The notes below the pieces were generated by a model, which was not told where the DNA came from, did no database searches, and worked only from the letters and a program-made list of their open reading frames with translations. Made by a program: the position numbers and the translations under genes. This document shows positions 53,509-55,522 of a DNA stretch of 55,522 nt, piece after piece. Every line of letters starts with the position of its first letter. Position 1 is the first letter of the stretch. Location of the stretch: positions 1 to 55,522 of the forward strand of contig JAPOOG010000164.1 in the NCBI GenBank assembly GCA_026713545.1, written 5' to 3'. Source of the stretch: Bryobacterales bacterium (lineage in GTDB: Bacteria; Acidobacteriota; Terriglobia; Bryobacterales; UBA6623).

Positions 53509-54292
53509 CAGTGTCTCCTGGAGAAAGCATAGCATCCCGGCGGCTTTGCTCGTTCTCACGAACGCGGGGGCGGTGTGTCCGGGGCAGGCGCCGGAGCTTG
53601 CTCCCACCGGGTTCATCAATGATTTTGCGGGAGTTCTGAGTCCTCGGACGAAGCGGGCGCTGGAGACGTTTTCCACGGAACTGAAGCAGAAAACGGGCGC
53701 GGAGGTAGCGGTGGCGATTGTTCCGTCGTTGGGAGACGAGACGATCGAGACCTACACGAATCTGCTTGCGGAACAGTGGGGCGTGGGAGACGAAGAGGAT
53801 CGCGGAGTGCTGATCCTGCTGGCGATCCAAGACCGGCAGCTTCGCGTCGAGGTCGGGTACGGCCTGGAGCCGATCATCCCTGACGGCAGGGCGGGCGAGA
53901 TCCGCGACAGGATGACGCCGCTTCTGCGCGCGGGCAATTATGACGCGGCGGTGACGGTGGCCGTGGCGCAAGTGGCTGGGATCGTGGCTCAGGACGCCGG
54001 CGTCAGCCTCACCGGACAGGTGCAAGCTCCCCGGAGCGGCCGCGGGCGGCGGCGGACCGGCTGGTGGCCGCTGATGCTGGTGTTCCTTCTGTTGATGCTG
54101 CCGCGGCGGCGGAGGTCCGGCGGTTGGCACGCCGGGGGGATCACGACGGCTTGGATGTTGGGCAGCATGGGAGGGTTCGGCGGCGGCTTGGGCGGCGGAG
54201 GTCTCAGGGGAGGCGGTGGATTCAGTTCAGGCGGTTTCGGCGGTTTCGGCGGCGGCAGCTTCGGAGGCGGGGGCGCCTCGGGTTCATGGTGA
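53465..54292 (+). CDS. TPM-domain (YgcG-like) protein with Gly-rich tail
   Basis: A 275-residue protein with a TPM domain (about residues 45-170): INDFAGVLSPRTKRALETFS, GAEVAVAIVPSLGDETIETYTNLLAEQWGVG and LRVEVGYGLEPIIPDGRAGEI. A hydrophobic helix (WWPLMLVFLLLMLPRRR) and a Gly/Ser/Phe-rich tail (FGGGLGGGGLRGGGGF) follow. TPM proteins often go with LemA, as here two genes downstream. The role is unknown. The start is uncertain: ATG at 53465 lies in sequence opposite to another gene; a TTG at 53546 (LLVLTNAGAV) would give a short signal peptide. Confidence 0.82.
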   Translation: MRIAGVIHWASSASISVSWRKHSIPAALLVLTNAGAVCPGQAPELAPTGFINDFAGVLSPRTKRALETFSTELKQKTGAEVAVAIVPSLGDETIETYTNLLAEQWGVGDEEDRGVLILLAIQDRQLRVEVGYGLEPIIPDGRAGEIRDRMTPLLRAGNYDAAVTVAVAQVAGIVAQDAGVSLTGQVQAPRSGRGRRRTGWWPLMLVFLLLMLPRRRRSGGWHAGGITTAWMLGSMGGFGGGLGGGGLRGGGGFSSGGFGGFGGGSFGGGGASGSW

Positions 54293-54311
54293 ACGGCTGG
54301 GGTGAAATGGC

Positions 54312-55019
54312 ATGAAAGAGCAACTCCTCGATGAGCTTGTCCAACGGCTTCGCGATGGTTTGGGCGGCGATCTGCTTTCGGTGGTGCTGTATGGCTCCGC
54401 CGTGACGGGCGATTTTCAGGAGAAGGTATCGGACCTGAACGTGCTGTGCGTGCTGAAGGCGGTCGGGCCGAAGCAGCTTGAAAAGGCGTACCCGGCCGTG
54501 GACCGCTGGATGAAGAAGAAGCAGCCGGCGCCGGTGATCCTTTCGCTGGAAGAGGTGGAGAATGCGCACGACGCGTTTGCGATCGAGTTCCTCGACATTC
54601 GCGCTGCCTATCGCGTGCTCTATGGAGAGGATGTCGTCGGGGCGATTACCGTGGAGCCGAGCCATCATCGTCATCAGGTGGAGCATGAGTTGCGGTCGCG
54701 GCTGCTGCGGCTGCGGGAGCGGTTCCTGGCGATCCAGAAAGACCGGCGGCAGGTGATTCAGTTGATGACGGACTCGATCCCGACGTTTGCGACGCTGTTC
54801 CGGCATGCGCTGATCCTGAGCGGCGAGGAGCCTCCCGTAAGAAAGCGGGAGATCTTTCTGCAGAGCTCGTCGAAGTTTGCGATTTCTCCGGCGCCGTTCG
54901 AGAAGCTGCTCGAGGTGAGGCAGGGCGACCGGCGCCTGGGAGACGCGGAGATACGGCCTCTTTTCGAGGAATACTTGAGCGAGATCACGCGGACTGCCGA
55001 ACATGTCGACCAGTTATAA
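54312..55019 (+). CDS. Nucleotidyltransferase-domain protein
   Basis: A 235-residue soluble protein of the MNT/Pol-beta-like nucleotidyltransferase superfamily. The fold is marked by VVLYGSAVTGDFQEKVSDLN near residues 25-44, where GS and the D/E residues of the D-x-D-like motif lie (here SDLN, so one of the usual two aspartates is missing). The C-terminal half is helical (RQVIQLMTDSIPTFATLFRHALILSG) like a HEPN or four-helix domain. It is unclear whether it is active. It lies between TPM and lemA with 19 and 36 bases of spacing, so probably the same operon. Confidence 0.72.
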   Translation: MKEQLLDELVQRLRDGLGGDLLSVVLYGSAVTGDFQEKVSDLNVLCVLKAVGPKQLEKAYPAVDRWMKKKQPAPVILSLEEVENAHDAFAIEFLDIRAAYRVLYGEDVVGAITVEPSHHRHQVEHELRSRLLRLRERFLAIQKDRRQVIQLMTDSIPTFATLFRHALILSGEEPPVRKREIFLQSSSKFAISPAPFEKLLEVRQGDRRLGDAEIRPLFEEYLSEITRTAEHVDQL

Positions 55020-55055
55020 TCCGGGAAGACGGCAGCGGAGTGGAAGGAGACCGAG

Positions 55056-55522
55056 GTGCGAAAAGTCCTGATCGTTTTCGGCATTCTGACAGCGCTGTTT
55101 CTGATTGCGGTGTTGGCGTTCGGCGGCATGTTCGTGAGCCGCCGGAATCAGATGGTGACGATGCGGGAGGGAATTGAAGGCGCCTGGGCGCAGGTGGATA
55201 CGGTGATTCAGCGTCGGGCGGATCTGATTCCGAACCTCGTCGAGACGGTGAAGGGGATCGCGGCGCAGGAGCAGGAGGTCTTCACCAACATCGCCAATGC
55301 CCGGGCCGCAATGGCCGGGGCGCGGAGGCCGTCGGAGCGGATCGCGGCCAATGATATGCTCGGCGGGGCGCTGTCGCGGTTGATGGTCGTGGTGGAGAAC
55401 TACCCGCAGTTGCGGTCGAGCCAGAACTTCATCCGGCTTCAGGATGAGCTGGCGGGGACCGAGAACCGGATTGCCGTCGAGCGGCGCAAATACAACCAGA
55501 CGGTGCAGCAGTACAACACCTA
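55056..55522 (+). CDS. lemA: LemA family protein (partial, runs off right edge)
   Basis: The first 155 codons of a LemA protein. Start GTG at 55056 with GGAAGGAGA about six bases before. Seen are a membrane helix (LIVFGILTALFLIAVLAFGG), then GIEGAWAQVDTVIQRRADLIPNLVETVKG near 38-66, EQEVFTNIANARAAM near 72, and the helical LMVVVENYPQLRSSQNFIRLQDEL near 110, the family signature (NYPxLKxxxxFxxLQxEL). LemA is a helical membrane-anchored protein of unknown function, commonly paired with TPM proteins. The frame has no stop before the window end. Confidence 0.9.
   Translation, partial: MRKVLIVFGILTALFLIAVLAFGGMFVSRRNQMVTMREGIEGAWAQVDTVIQRRADLIPNLVETVKGIAAQEQEVFTNIANARAAMAGARRPSERIAANDMLGGALSRLMVVVENYPQLRSSQNFIRLQDELAGTENRIAVERRKYNQTVQQYNT

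Overview
The window is high-GC chromosomal DNA from a Gram-negative, aerobically respiring bacterium. The gene mix suggests an Acidobacteriota member, possibly Bryobacterales-like: a DUF1501 protein and a haem/DUF1549/DUF1553 protein, exported sulfatase and TAT or lipoprotein enzymes, a DUF481 outer-membrane-like protein, a CopA/CopB pair, and a ClpS of the HTYEYVIEML type. This assignment rests on gene content alone and is an inference. No rRNA, tRNA or CRISPR array was recognised.

Layout. 1-480: an HNH protein coupled to the start of a probable tyrosine recombinase (minus strand, runs off the left edge). 722-6695: SDR dehydrogenase and SRPBCC protein, moaB, a DUF481 protein, an exported sugar-phosphate-isomerase-like lipoprotein and an acetamidase/formamidase-like protein. 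7438-17162: respiratory complex I genes nuoC-D-H-I-J-K-L-M-N, without nuoA, B, E, F or G. 17359-26058 (minus): a small membrane protein, DUF1501, a transporter operon with two proteins of unknown function, and the DUF1549/DUF1553 protein. 26228-33780 (minus): housekeeping genes ribE, ribD, ftsY, purF, purL, purQ. 33891-38613: a coiled-coil protein, sulfatase, enolase-superfamily protein, RsbRD-like regulator and clpS. 38917-46130: rnr, two small exported proteins, a TPR protein, an amidohydrolase and a radical SAM protein. 47378-52644: a dihaem cytochrome c with a PQQ-type dehydrogenase, then copA-copB. 52705-55522: a DUF6787-like protein, a second coiled-coil protein, a TPM-domain protein, a nucleotidyltransferase and the start of lemA.

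The most unusual content is between the genes. At least thirteen copies of one dispersed inverted-repeat element occupy the gene borders. Complete short copies are 179, 189 or 199 bp; long copies reach about 220-320 bp and carry an internal stem-loop and period-7 arrays. The terminal inverted repeats begin G/A-CCTGCATTTCTCACCAC, usually next to TA (or TG/CA), as expected for a TA-targeting (mariner/IS630-like) miniature element. In six genes the stop codon spans the junction exactly: two flank bases (TA or TG) plus the first base of the element (G or A). In a seventh gene the repeat supplies the last codons. The elements therefore sit as 3' ends of genes and may act as portable stop/terminator modules. 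A second repeat module, shared by the regions upstream of nuoC and of the cytochrome c gene, follows truncated copies of the first and ends shortly before promoter-like sequences.

The genes make sense as ordinary metabolism: respiration (complex I, quinoprotein/cytochrome c), purine and riboflavin synthesis, envelope copper handling, and exported catabolic enzymes. The repeat system is the part with no ready explanation.
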